Of a stretch of 32,151 bases of DNA, positions 7,680 through 15,575 are shown piece by piece. Under the pieces are notes generated by a model that saw only the letters and a program-made list of their open reading frames with translations, ran no database searches and was not told the origin of the DNA. Source of the stretch: Streptococcus orisasini (GTDB taxonomy: Bacteria > Bacillota > Bacilli > Lactobacillales > Streptococcaceae); contig NZ_BCLE01000039.1 in the NCBI RefSeq assembly GCF_001431045.1, positions 1-32,151 on the forward strand, in the 5' to 3' direction. Positions within the stretch are counted from its first letter, which is position 1. Every line of letters starts with the position of its first letter. Position numbers and translations under genes: made by a program.

Positions 7680-8468
7680 CTATTCCAAACCATCTATGTT
7701 CGTTTGGACTTTTTTATCTTCAAATATTTTCTTGATATTATCAATTTCAGCGGCCGATAAAGTTGGAACATCTTTCATCGTATAATTCCAACCTAAATAT
7801 TCATATTTACTACTGCCATATTGATGAAAGGGCAGTAAGTGAACCTCTTCAATGCCTAATGACTTCACATAGTCTGCAATAGCTTCAAGATTTTGAATGT
7901 GAGTCGTGTAACCCGGAATAAGCGGTATCCGAGGAATAACATCAATATGCTCTTGTGCCAGTAAAAATTCTAGATTTTCTTTGACGTAACTGACGTCAAT
8001 GCCGATAACTTCCCTTGCTCGATTAGGATTCATAATTTTTAAATCAAATAAAACTTGATTTAAATAAGGAGTCAATTTCTTAATATGATCCAATGGAAAG
8101 GCTCCTGTTGTCTCAATTGCTGTATGAACACCTAACTGATGAAATTCCTTTAAGAGCTTACTAGCAAAATCTGCCTGCATCAGGACTTCTCCACCAGAAA
8201 TAGTCACCCCTCCACCAGAAGTTCGAAAGAATATCTCATCTTTCATAACTTCATCAACTAAGTCATCAGCTTTACGCCACTCCCCAATTTTTTCCTTCTT
8301 CCCATTTTTTATCCAGAAAGTTGGCTTAACTGCTTTTCTAGATTCTGGATTAGCACACCACGGACAAGCTAATGGGCAGCCTTTTAAAAAAATGATTGTT
8401 CTGATTCCACCACCATCATGAACTGAATAGCGTTGAACATTAAAAACTAATCCTTCATCCTTCATCAT
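7680..8468 (-). CDS. Glycyl radical enzyme activase (radical SAM)
   Basis: Iron-sulfur enzyme of 262 aa that uses S-adenosylmethionine to place the glycyl radical on the partner encoded just upstream. The radical SAM motif is C31-PLA-C35-PW-C38. SVHDGGGIRTIIFLKGC is the activase signature (a Gly replaces the usual Pro in DGPGIRT). GGGVTISGGEVLMQ follows at about 90-103. It lacks the ferredoxin-like cysteine insert found in many non-PFL activases, so it carries only the SAM cluster. It lies 17 bases after the GRE gene in the same operon. Confidence 0.93.
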   Translation of the reverse strand: MMKDEGLVFNVQRYSVHDGGGIRTIIFLKGCPLACPWCANPESRKAVKPTFWIKNGKKEKIGEWRKADDLVDEVMKDEIFFRTSGGGVTISGGEVLMQADFASKLLKEFHQLGVHTAIETTGAFPLDHIKKLTPYLNQVLFDLKIMNPNRAREVIGIDVSYVKENLEFLLAQEHIDVIPRIPLIPGYTTHIQNLEAIADYVKSLGIEEVHLLPFHQYGSSKYEYLGWNYTMKDVPTLSAAEIDNIKKIFEDKKVQTNIDGLE

Positions 8469-8485
8469 TTATTCCCAATCTTATT

Positions 8486-10831
8486 CTAAAGAGTATGCTC
8501 AACACGCGCAATAATATCATCTTGAATCTGTTTATTCAAGTCAACAAAGAAGGCACTATAACCTGCAACACGCACCAAAAGTCCAGTATATTTTTCGGGA
8601 TATTTTTGTGCATCTAAAAGAGTTTCCTTGGATTGAACATTAAATTGAACATGTTGAATTTTCAGTTTTGTATAGGCCATTAAGAAATCTGCAAATTTAT
8701 TTAAACCTTGAACACCTTTCAAAGTATTGGGTTGAAATTTTACATTGAGCAGACTGCCATTTACCGTTAGGTAATTGTCAAGCTTACTCACAGACTTCAA
8801 TACCGCGGTAGGTCCCAAGTGATCCCGTCCAACCATCGGTGACAAGCCACCATCTGCCAGCTGTTCATGAGCTTTCCGACCATCTGGCGTTGCTCCAATT
8901 GCCTCGCCTAGAGGAATATGGGCCGAAACAGTATAGGCACCGGGAATAAATTTCCCTCCGCGAACATTGGTATATTTTTCAAGTTCTTTCGCATAATGCG
9001 TGAAAATTTTAAGAGCAATCTCATCCACTTCATCATCGTCATTTCCATATTTTTCAAAATCTTGAATAAGATGCTTTTGCAGCGATGCATACTCTCCTTC
9101 ATAGTTCATTTCTAATGCTTTGACTAACTCAGAGAAGGTCATTTCTTTATTTTCAAAGACCATTTTCTTAATGACATACATCGAGTCGCTTAGGTTAGCT
9201 TCACCAATTCCTTGAACACCTGAAAAGTTATACCGAGCACCACCTTCAGTGACATCCTTACCGTTTTCAATACAATCTTTAATAAGCACTGATAAGAATG
9301 GGGTAGGAGCATAGTGGCGATGGCCTAAATCCACAATATTTGAACCTTTTACAACCAGATCAACATAATAGTCAATTCGTTGTTCAATATCTTCCATCAA
9401 TTCATCATAAGTCAAATCCTCCTTATCGCGTAATGCATACATGCTCATTTCCATGATACGCAGAAGATTAAAGAGTGCAATATCATGCAATCCATAGGTA
9501 CGACCAGGAATTGAAATTTCAACACAGCCGACAGTAGCATAGTCACGAGCATCTTCCAATGAAACGCCTTTACTAAGGAAGGCCGGAACACAAACTTCAT
9601 CATTGAAAAGTTGTGGAATACCTGTACCTAGACGAATCGTTTCACACGTTTTTAGCAAAAATTTCCGTGGAATGACTTCATTCATCCGAACAGATAAGTT
9701 AGGCTGTGGCAGCAAGATTTCATGATAAATATCAAGCATCACATAAGATAGCGGATTAACCGCTGTACGTCCGTAGTTATCTAATCCACCTAAAGCTACA
9801 GTATATCCCGTCGGAAAACCTGCAAAACACTTGGCACTGCTTTGACTTCTTAATAGAACAACATCATTTGTCTTGATATAAAAATCTCCGAGTACTTCAT
9901 ACATTAATTCTTCTGATTCACCCTGGTCAAGTGAGTATTGATAGAATGGATAGAGATACTGGTCCATACGTCCTAGCGAAAGAGAGGAGGCATTCGATTC
10001 ATACTGGCCAACAATACTTGTCATCCAAAGCATTTGCAAAGCTTCATAAAACGTATCAGGTTTCTCAGTACTTAATTTCTCGCAAATTTCTGCCATGTTT
10101 ACCAGTTCATTTGAGCGTTGAGGCTCTGCTACTTCTGCCATCTGACGAGCTAGCCTTGCATAGCGAATGAAATGGCGCTTCATTGCTTCAAAAATAATTT
10201 GTCCTGCTTGAAAGAAATCATTATCTGGATTTTCTGCTATTTTTTCCCCTAAATAATCAATGTAATATTGGATACCATGATTAAGTATGGAGGGAAAATC
10301 CATGATAATATGTCCTTGACCTTTATCAGTCTGGTTTAATTTAAAAGCTTCATCTTTTATAGCCGTTTTAACATCATCTGTTAACTCACTATTGATGAAA
10401 TCTTTCATCGAACGCTCTTTCCAATATGGATATAGCTGCTCAATGTAGACTTTTTTATCTTCTTCCGTAAATACAAACTGATCTTGTGGACGTGTTGCAA
10501 TTGTATCAATTTCTTTCATAATCCAATAGGGATCCATTTCTGGCGAAAGGATACCTGAACGCGGACGTACTGTTCGGTTACCAACTAAGAGCTCTCCCTC
10601 ACGAATACTGATTTCCACATGATCCATGATATGTGCCGTAGCTTTTGCACGGCGAATAATGGTAGGCTCGCCTTCAGTTGCTTTATAGCTTTCCGTATAT
10701 AACAGCGCACGTTCTAATGAAATTTGACGTTTCTCTTTAAAAAGATTGTCTTTCATCAATTGAATGCGCGGATTTCCATTTAAGACTACATTTGCAATAT
10801 TTTGTGTCTTATCAATTGCTCCAGCTGCCAT
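8486..10831 (-). CDS. Glycyl radical enzyme, PflD/YbiW type (formate acetyltransferase-like lyase)
   Basis: Oxygen-sensitive enzyme of 781 aa. The catalytic thiyl cysteine and its glutamate are in YATVGCVEIS (Cys436, Glu438), and the radical glycine is Gly757 in RVAGYSAFF. A single Cys followed by Val-Glu, not the Cys-Cys pair of pyruvate formate-lyase, places it with the diol/ether-lyase type GREs (PflD, YbiW, glycerol dehydratase). Genes for its activase and an FSA-like aldolase follow and a fructose-type PTS precedes. As I recall, recent work assigns PflD/YbiW to opening 1,5-anhydroglucitol-6-phosphate into 1-deoxyfructose-6-phosphate, which an FSA-like aldolase then splits. The neighbours fit, but the substrate here is inferred. 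AGGAAGG precedes the ATG. Confidence 0.88.
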   Translation of the reverse strand: MAAGAIDKTQNIANVVLNGNPRIQLMKDNLFKEKRQISLERALLYTESYKATEGEPTIIRRAKATAHIMDHVEISIREGELLVGNRTVRPRSGILSPEMDPYWIMKEIDTIATRPQDQFVFTEEDKKVYIEQLYPYWKERSMKDFINSELTDDVKTAIKDEAFKLNQTDKGQGHIIMDFPSILNHGIQYYIDYLGEKIAENPDNDFFQAGQIIFEAMKRHFIRYARLARQMAEVAEPQRSNELVNMAEICEKLSTEKPDTFYEALQMLWMTSIVGQYESNASSLSLGRMDQYLYPFYQYSLDQGESEELMYEVLGDFYIKTNDVVLLRSQSSAKCFAGFPTGYTVALGGLDNYGRTAVNPLSYVMLDIYHEILLPQPNLSVRMNEVIPRKFLLKTCETIRLGTGIPQLFNDEVCVPAFLSKGVSLEDARDYATVGCVEISIPGRTYGLHDIALFNLLRIMEMSMYALRDKEDLTYDELMEDIEQRIDYYVDLVVKGSNIVDLGHRHYAPTPFLSVLIKDCIENGKDVTEGGARYNFSGVQGIGEANLSDSMYVIKKMVFENKEMTFSELVKALEMNYEGEYASLQKHLIQDFEKYGNDDDEVDEIALKIFTHYAKELEKYTNVRGGKFIPGAYTVSAHIPLGEAIGATPDGRKAHEQLADGGLSPMVGRDHLGPTAVLKSVSKLDNYLTVNGSLLNVKFQPNTLKGVQGLNKFADFLMAYTKLKIQHVQFNVQSKETLLDAQKYPEKYTGLLVRVAGYSAFFVDLNKQIQDDIIARVEHTL

Positions 10832-10870
10832 TTAGTCTGTCCTTCCTACTTCTATGTTCATTAAATTACA

Positions 10871-10900
10871 TCTATATTTTACAATTAAATACAGTCTCAA
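10871..10900 (-). promoter_or_regulatory. Candidate promoter of the glycyl radical enzyme operon
   Basis: On the minus strand TTGAGA (10900-10895), an 18-base spacer and TATAGA (10876-10871) precede the GRE start by about 40 bases. Because a strong terminator isolates this operon from the PTS genes, it needs its own promoter here. AT-rich context makes other choices possible. Confidence 0.35.
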
Positions 10901-10990
10901 AATATATAGTTTTTAATAACATTTTAGCTAATCTTTCAAAACCTTATCTGGTAAGCTTTCATTTTTTTCATTTCATATTTTCATTTTGAC

Positions 10991-11006
10991 GAGCACACTT
11001 GTGCTC
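10991..11006. promoter_or_regulatory. Inverted repeat GAGCACA-N2-TGTGCTC upstream of the GRE operon
   Basis: A seven-base inverted repeat with a two-base centre, GC-richer than its surroundings, stands alone in the otherwise AT-rich 10832-11035 gap between the PTS IIC terminator and the GRE promoter candidate. It looks like a dimeric regulator site rather than a terminator, as no T-run follows. The binding protein is unknown. Confidence 0.35.
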
Positions 11007-11035
11007 TTTCATGAAAAGGATGAACTTTTTTACAA

Positions 11036-11070
11036 TTTTTAAGGATACGTCAAAAACGTATCCTTAAAAA
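11036..11070. terminator. Strong bidirectional terminator after the fructose-type PTS IIC gene
   Basis: A 15-base perfect stem (11036-11050 with 11056-11070) including flanking A5/T5 tracts and a five-base loop begins three bases past the IIC stop codon. It separates the PTS transcript from the GRE operon. Confidence 0.85.
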
Positions 11071-11072
11071 CT

Positions 11073-12158
11073 TTATAGTATTTCCAGTTCTAAATCGAAA
11101 TCATCCATCTCCATTTTGATTTCATCATTCTGAACAGGTTTCTTCGCTATTATAACAATCGCTGCGGTAATAATGGCTCCAACTATACTTGCCATCAGAT
11201 AAATTAGAGGATTTTGCACAACTGGAGCGACAATCCAGCCTCCCCAAGGGGCTGGATTCCCAGCGCCAAGTGTAATGGCAATGGCAGCGCCTATACTACT
11301 TCCAATAATATTTGCTGGAATACAGCGAGTAGGATCAGAAGCAGCAAAGGGAATTGCGCCTTCTGTAATACCCATGAATCCCATGACAATAGCTGCTTTT
11401 CCTAATGTTTTTTCTTCTTCTGTAAATTTTTGAGGTGCAATTAAAGTCGCTAACCCCATGCCAAGTGGAGGAATACAAATCGCTACACCAATTGCAGCCA
11501 TAATAGTAAGGGCAGTAGTACTTGGAAGTCCAGTCTGAGAATTTATTGTACCTACCAAAGCAGAACCAAAACCAAAAGCTACTTTATTGATTGGACCGCC
11601 CATATCAGAAGCAATCATAGCACCTAGAATTAATCCAAGAATCAAGAGATTGCTAGAACCAAGCCCCTCAAGCCAGCCTGTCATCGTACTCATAGCAAGT
11701 GCAATCGGTCGGCCAATAAGCCAATACATAATACCACCAACAATTAATGTCCCTAATAGAGGGATAACAAAAATTGGCATCAATGATTTAAAGGCAATAG
11801 GTAGTTCAATCTTTTTTAAATAATAAACAACAATACCAGCTAAGAGTCCTGAAAAAATCCCCCCAATGAAGCCTGCTCCAATATTAGAAGCAATCATACC
11901 GCCAATAATTCCTGGAGCCAAGCCGACTCGGTCTACCATGGAAAAAGCAATGTAACCTGATAATATTGGTACCATAAGTCCCAGTCCTGTAATACCTATA
12001 TTAGCAATATCTGCTAACATACCTTTACTAGGTACTGCAGCATGCCCAGATAACAACACACTTATTGCTAATAGAACACCACCAGCAACTACAAAGGGAA
12101 TCATATATGAAACCCCAGTCATTAAATTTTTTCGTGTATTTTTAAGTAAATCAATCAT
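11073..12158 (-). CDS. PTS fructose-family IIC component
   Basis: Membrane permease of 361 aa with many hydrophobic helices. The N-terminus NLMTGVSYMIPFVVAGGVLL is the standard opening of fructose-family IIC proteins. DMGGPINKVAFGFGSAL (about 191-207) and MGFMGITEGAIPFAASDPTR (about 259-278) are the substrate-site motifs of the family. It is a free-standing IIC following separate IIA and IIB genes. The sugar is not decided by sequence; the downstream GRE/aldolase pair suggests an unusual hexose or hexitol derivative. Confidence 0.93.
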   Translation of the reverse strand: MIDLLKNTRKNLMTGVSYMIPFVVAGGVLLAISVLLSGHAAVPSKGMLADIANIGITGLGLMVPILSGYIAFSMVDRVGLAPGIIGGMIASNIGAGFIGGIFSGLLAGIVVYYLKKIELPIAFKSLMPIFVIPLLGTLIVGGIMYWLIGRPIALAMSTMTGWLEGLGSSNLLILGLILGAMIASDMGGPINKVAFGFGSALVGTINSQTGLPSTTALTIMAAIGVAICIPPLGMGLATLIAPQKFTEEEKTLGKAAIVMGFMGITEGAIPFAASDPTRCIPANIIGSSIGAAIAITLGAGNPAPWGGWIVAPVVQNPLIYLMASIVGAIITAAIVIIAKKPVQNDEIKMEMDDFDLELEIL

Positions 12159-12168
12159 GACTTTATAC

Positions 12169-12483
12169 CTATTTTCCTAATTTTTCTTGTAATTTTTTAA
12201 CAATAAGATCTGATTTTTTAATACAATCACCAGGACTTACACGTACAACAGGTTTTCCTTTAAATCTGTCTTCATTTTTAATGCTCACTGCGTTCGTTAA
12301 AATAACAGCATCAGCTAACTTTATTTGCTCAGCTGTCAATTCATTTTCAGTTCCAATCGACCCTTGGGTTTCCACATACATTTCTACATTTAATTTATCT
12401 GCTGCAACTTGTAAACTTTCAGCAGCTAGATAAGTATGTGCCACACCAGATGGACACGAAGTGACTGCGACTAATCTTAGCAT
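12169..12483 (-). CDS. PTS fructose-family IIB component
   Basis: Cytosolic phosphocarrier of 104 aa. The phosphorylated cysteine is Cys9 in VTSCPSGVAHTYLAAE, the hallmark of fructose-specific IIB domains. ETQGSIGTENELT (about 38-50) and the ADAVILTNAV strand are also typical. It is encoded 10 bases before IIC and follows IIA, giving an IIA-IIB-IIC order as separate polypeptides. Confidence 0.94.
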   Translation of the reverse strand: MLRLVAVTSCPSGVAHTYLAAESLQVAADKLNVEMYVETQGSIGTENELTAEQIKLADAVILTNAVSIKNEDRFKGKPVVRVSPGDCIKKSDLIVKKLQEKLGK

Positions 12484-12542
12484 ATTTTTTCTTCCCTTCT
12501 TTAAATATTTTTAGGTTCCTTTTATTATTAACCTTTTCTTAC

Positions 12543-13022
12543 TCACTCTGATTCCCAGACAATATCGATATGCTTCAAGCTATCATTAATTAAATCTGCA
12601 ATAGACTTTTCATCCGCTAAACTCTCTAATTTTTGTCTAAATTCTTCATGGATAAGTTGACGAGATAAAGCTGCAATGATCTTTAGGTGTTCATTGCCCG
12701 CACATTTTTCCGGTATAGCCAAAAGAAAAATCATCTTGACAGGTTCGCCATCTAGACTTTGCCAATCTAAATCATTCACTAATTTAGCAAAACCAACAGC
12801 ACAGGTATTAACTGCTGAACTCTTTCCATGTGGAATAGCAATATTAAAACCAATACCTGTTGATACAATTTCTTCCCTGTCTAAAACACTTTGATAATAG
12901 GTTTCAAAATCTGAAATGACCCCTGTATTATAAATTTGCTTAGCTAAATTCTTAATAACTGTATTTTTATCATCACCTTCAAGTGATAAATTGATAATAT
13001 CTTCTGATGTAATTTTAAGCAT
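12543..13022 (-). CDS. PTS fructose/mannitol-family IIA component
   Basis: Cytosolic phosphocarrier, 159 aa from the start chosen here. The active-site histidine lies in GFNIAIPHGKSSAV (about residues 58-71), followed by the family blocks VKMIFLLAIPEK and EHLKIIAALSRQL. The frame is open further upstream to 13139, but the ATG at 13022 has GGAGG at the right distance and the protein then starts with the expected MLKITSEDIINL. The upstream extension has no family similarity that I can see. Confidence 0.92.
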   Translation of the reverse strand: MLKITSEDIINLSLEGDDKNTVIKNLAKQIYNTGVISDFETYYQSVLDREEIVSTGIGFNIAIPHGKSSAVNTCAVGFAKLVNDLDWQSLDGEPVKMIFLLAIPEKCAGNEHLKIIAALSRQLIHEEFRQKLESLADEKSIADLINDSLKHIDIVWESE

Positions 13023-13258
13023 AATTTCCTCCACTACTAATTTGACAAACAGTCTTAAGTCATCGGAAAATATAAGCGCTTCATTTGTATAATCATTATA
13101 TGTTACATCAAAAATATTGACTAGATATTTTTTTATCAATATTTCTACTCTATTCTAAAAGCCTGATATTATAAGGTTTATTTGTTACACATTATGCCTT
13201 GATAATCTAAATTGCACACATGTCTATGTTTATAATAATTTTTTAATCTTAATATCAA

Positions 13259-13289
13259 AAACAGGTATCAGTAAAACCAATACCTGTTT
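13259..13289 (-). terminator. Terminator of the SorC regulator gene
   Basis: A ten-base stem (13289-13280 with 13268-13259) is followed on the minus strand by TTTTTG. It lies 22 bases past the regulator's stop and separates its transcript from the PTS genes. The remaining gap down to 13023 must hold the PTS promoter, which I cannot place uniquely in this AT-rich stretch. Confidence 0.7.
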
Positions 13290-13310
13290 ATCTAATAAAA
13301 TATTTCATTC

Positions 13311-14282
13311 TCATTGAGATAAATCAAAACTCACTTTATCCAACTTCAATACAGCTAAAAGAGTAGCTTGATCAGAAATAAGCGTATTAATATAGCCCTT
13401 TTTAATCAAAGCACGGATAGCTCTAACCTTTGCTTTCCCTTGAGCAATGGCAACTGTTTGCTTGATATTGCGTAAATCTTCTAAAGGCAATCCAATTGTC
13501 CTTTGATATAGAAGTCCCTTTAATATTTTGCCATCTTTATCAATAAAGCGACAGCAACAATCTCCCACCGCATCCCTTAACTTTAAATCTTCATAATCTT
13601 CTTCAGTGACCAAATCACGCCACTGAGTTTTTTTGTAACTGAGATTTCCACCGACACCCACAATCACCATATCTAACTTTTTCCACAATTCCCTTAATTC
13701 TGCAAAATAACGAGAATAAAAAATACCATCAGCTAGTTCCTTGGTCTCTTGCACAACCGCCGCATTTACAAAAACACTCCGGCCATGAAATTTTTTAGCT
13801 AATTCATAGACAAGTGTATTAATGTGATACTGCGAGTTAATTCGACTTGGACCTCCAACAACAGGAACAAAAACAGTGTCATTGGTGTATTTAGGTTCTA
13901 AACTCTCTACCGCCCTACCTATACTTGAACCCCACGCTAAACCAATTGTTTGTCCATCATGAATATTCTTTCGTAAAAATTGAGCCGCTAAGTTTGCCAC
14001 TCTGGTTTCACAATCATCATCACTGCCTCCCATTACTGTTGGCGCAATTTCGACCTGTTTTAAGCCATATTGTTTTTTAAATACCTGTTCCAACTTAAGC
14101 AAGGCTGGATCAAAATTTTCAATCTCAATTTGAACAATCCCCATTTCCCTAGCCTGAGTTAACATTCTACTCACTGTTGTACGATACAACCCTGTCTCTT
14201 TAGCAATTTGTGCTTGGCTCAAACCTTCAATGTAATATAGATATGCTATTTTTGATATTTCTTTTTTCTTGGCGTCTTTCAT
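13311..14282 (-). CDS. SorC-family sugar-responsive transcriptional regulator
   Basis: DNA-binding regulator of 323 aa. The N-terminal helix-turn-helix reads AYLYYIEGLSQAQIAKETG then LYRTTVSRMLTQAREMGIVQI (about 13-51). The remainder is the SorC/DeoR-type sugar-phosphate-binding domain (TIGLAWGSSIGRAVESL about 115-131, VPVVGG about 139-144, GVGGNLS about 215-221, and a C-terminal KGYINTLISDQATLLAVL). Members respond to phosphorylated sugars. It precedes the fructose-type PTS and GRE modules on the same strand, so it most likely controls them. Confidence 0.9.
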   Translation of the reverse strand: MKDAKKKEISKIAYLYYIEGLSQAQIAKETGLYRTTVSRMLTQAREMGIVQIEIENFDPALLKLEQVFKKQYGLKQVEIAPTVMGGSDDDCETRVANLAAQFLRKNIHDGQTIGLAWGSSIGRAVESLEPKYTNDTVFVPVVGGPSRINSQYHINTLVYELAKKFHGRSVFVNAAVVQETKELADGIFYSRYFAELRELWKKLDMVIVGVGGNLSYKKTQWRDLVTEEDYEDLKLRDAVGDCCCRFIDKDGKILKGLLYQRTIGLPLEDLRNIKQTVAIAQGKAKVRAIRALIKKGYINTLISDQATLLAVLKLDKVSFDLSQ

Positions 14283-14631
14283 TTTATATTCTCCCTAGCT
14301 ATTGCAGTGTAAGCTATTATGAAATCCTAATTTACTTGTTTTTTCTGCTCTCTCCATCAACCTTTCTATCACTTACCACCATTTTTATCCTCAATATAGC
14401 CAATTATCAAATTTATATTCTGAAAAATATTTCAAGTATTTACCAAATGAAACACCATTATCATAGGTTTTTGCTAGCAGGATTATTTTATCATATTTAT
14501 CATTTTATTAAAATCTTATCCTAAAATAAAAGAAGTCCTGAAAATAAATAAGAAAAGAACCTGAGACAATAAAGCAATGTTATTAAGTTAAGGATATTGG
14601 TCAATTGTGCCACTAATCCTTTCCAAAAGAA

Positions 14632-14660
14632 AACACTCCATGAAAATCCATAAAGTGTTT
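14632..14660 (-). terminator. Terminator-like hairpin related to the one at 1146-1174
   Basis: The sequence AACACTCCA...CCAT.AAGTGTT repeats the layout of the hairpin at 1146-1174 with a different loop. On the minus strand the stem (about 13 pairs with G-U) is followed by TTTTCTTTT. No gene ends close to it, so it may be a stranded or mobile repeat. Confidence 0.45.
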
Positions 14661-14694
14661 GTAATTGCTGTATTGTAGCTGCTTCTTAACGTTT

Positions 14695-14780
14695 TGAGGC
14701 ACGGAGACTTTGTCTCCTTTGCAGCCGTATCTGTAAGCGACTAAAGTCGCAACAGCTACGTCAACTGTTCCGTCAATTTA
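14695..14780. repeat. Cluster of small inverted repeats (BOX-like intergenic element)
   Basis: Several short hairpins follow one another: GGAGAC-TTT-GTCTCC near 14703-14717, GCGACT-AA-AGTCGC near 14737-14750, and a looser ACAG/CTGT pairing near 14753-14768. The segment is clearly GC-richer than the DNA around it. The pattern of stacked stems resembles streptococcal BOX-type repeats, though I do not recognise a named family. The rest of 14283-14842 has no convincing gene. Confidence 0.45.
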
Positions 14781-14781
14781 G

Positions 14782-14812
14782 ATAAAAAACACTTCCCTAA
14801 ATAGAGAAGTGT
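14782..14812 (-). terminator. Terminator downstream of the rpsI 3'-end copy
   Basis: ACACTTC/GAAGTGT stem (14812-14806 with 14795-14789) followed on the minus strand by TTTTTT. It lies about 30 bases past the rpsI-fragment stop codon, as expected if this is the native rpsI terminator left on the chromosomal side of an insertion. Confidence 0.65.
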
Positions 14813-14842
14813 CAGAGTTGTAAAATAATCTGAACAAACAGA

Positions 14843-14893
14843 TTAACGTTTACTAAATTGACTAGCTTTACGAGCTTTCTTAAGCCCTGGTTT
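14843..14893 (-). other. Detached 3' end of rpsI (ribosomal protein S9): probable att site of an integrated element
   Basis: On the minus strand, codons ending at the TAA at 14845-14843 translate as KPGLKKARKASQFSKR, the conserved C-terminus of bacterial ribosomal protein S9 (usual ending ...RKKPGLKKARKASQFSKR). Upstream of this the similarity stops abruptly (the preceding codon gives Leu, not Lys) and no rpsI body follows. Known biology: tyrosine-integrase ICEs and islands of streptococci integrate into the 3' end of rpsI and leave a short direct repeat of that end at the far junction. By orientation the element lies at higher coordinates and the intact rpsI beyond the window. Confidence 0.75.
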
Positions 14894-15068
14894 TAAACCA
14901 TTGGATTTCAATATATTTGAATAGGTAGAACTACAGGCATTTAAGCCTTTTTCTTTTGCTCAAAATTTCAAAAAGTTAGAATTTCTTTGAAGAAAACAGG
15001 GAATTCTTTAAGTACAAAATATATGTCTTATTTTTAATAGGAAGAAAACTCAACAAAGGGGGTTAAAT

Positions 15069-15356
15069 ATGAACACAAAAGATGAACAATTTCAGAATTT
15101 GAAAGAGGCTATTTATCAATTAGGAAACCTCATTATTGCGAATGTTTTTAACAGAGAAAATAATGACTTAGTTAGGCAATTTGAAAGGGAGCTTTGTCAT
15201 CTTTGTTACTCATACAATCTACAGATTAGCTTAATACAAATTCAGCAATTATCAAGTTTTAGCCAACTCTTAGATCAGTCCAAGCAATTTGCTAATTATG
15301 TCAGTGAACTAATTGAACAGTTTTATTATGATTGGCTAGCTTCTTACTTTGACTAA
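15069..15356 (+). CDS. Small helical protein of unknown function at the island edge
   Basis: A 95-aa frame on the plus strand, opposite to the big operon, with an excellent ribosome binding site (AGGGGG, six bases, ATG). The protein is rich in Leu, Ile, Gln, Asn and Phe, has no signal peptide or membrane segment, and reads as two or three amphipathic helices (QNLKEAIYQLGNLIIANVF; SQLLDQSKQFANYVSELIEQ). I recognise no family. Position at the end of an integrated island suggests element cargo; a small immunity or regulatory protein is possible but only a guess from size and place. Confidence 0.5.
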   Translation: MNTKDEQFQNLKEAIYQLGNLIIANVFNRENNDLVRQFERELCHLCYSYNLQISLIQIQQLSSFSQLLDQSKQFANYVSELIEQFYYDWLASYFD

Positions 15357-15506
15357 ACAAGGATTTTATCTTTTTACATTATATTACATATGAACTTCTA
15401 AACTATTCTCAATAACTGACTCTTTCCAGTATGAGAACTTCTCCCAAATATAAAGTATAACATTTTCCCATGACCGACCTTATGCCTATTAGATTATCTA
15501 TTGTAA

Positions 15507-15575
15507 ATTGGTTGGTGTCCTCAAAAGACTTAAACAACCAATGGATTAAACCAAGATCATTAAAGGTCTTGGTTT
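15507..15575 (-). terminator. Two adjacent hairpins, possible terminator region
   Basis: ATTGGTTG pairs with CAACCAAT (15507-15514 with 15535-15542), and directly beside it AAACCAAGATC pairs with GGTCTTGGTTT (15548-15575, one G-U pair, loop ATTAAA). Neither has a long T-run. They lie between the plus-strand small gene and a weak minus-strand frame and could end transcripts from both sides. Confidence 0.35.

Noticed and set aside
8908..9115. Short opposing open frames inside the GRE gene
   Set aside because: Shadows of the GRE coding frame with no start signals of their own.
8486..10831. Calling the glycyl radical enzyme pyruvate formate-lyase
   Set aside because: PFL has two adjacent catalytic cysteines; here a single Cys is followed by Val-Glu, and the C-terminal motif and gene neighbours fit the diol/ether-lyase type GREs.
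13023..13139. N-terminal extension of the PTS IIA frame
   Set aside because: The extension precedes a perfectly spaced GGAGG and ATG at 13022 and adds 39 residues foreign to the family.
14210..14524. 104-codon plus-strand open frame
   Set aside because: It overlaps the 5' end of the SorC gene and then runs through AT-rich intergenic DNA; composition is Tyr/Ile/Phe-rich noise and there is no ribosome binding site.
15069..15356. Possibility that the small gene encodes a resistant ribosomal protein L11 copy
   Set aside because: Too short (95 versus about 141 aa) and without the proline-rich N-terminal domain of L11.
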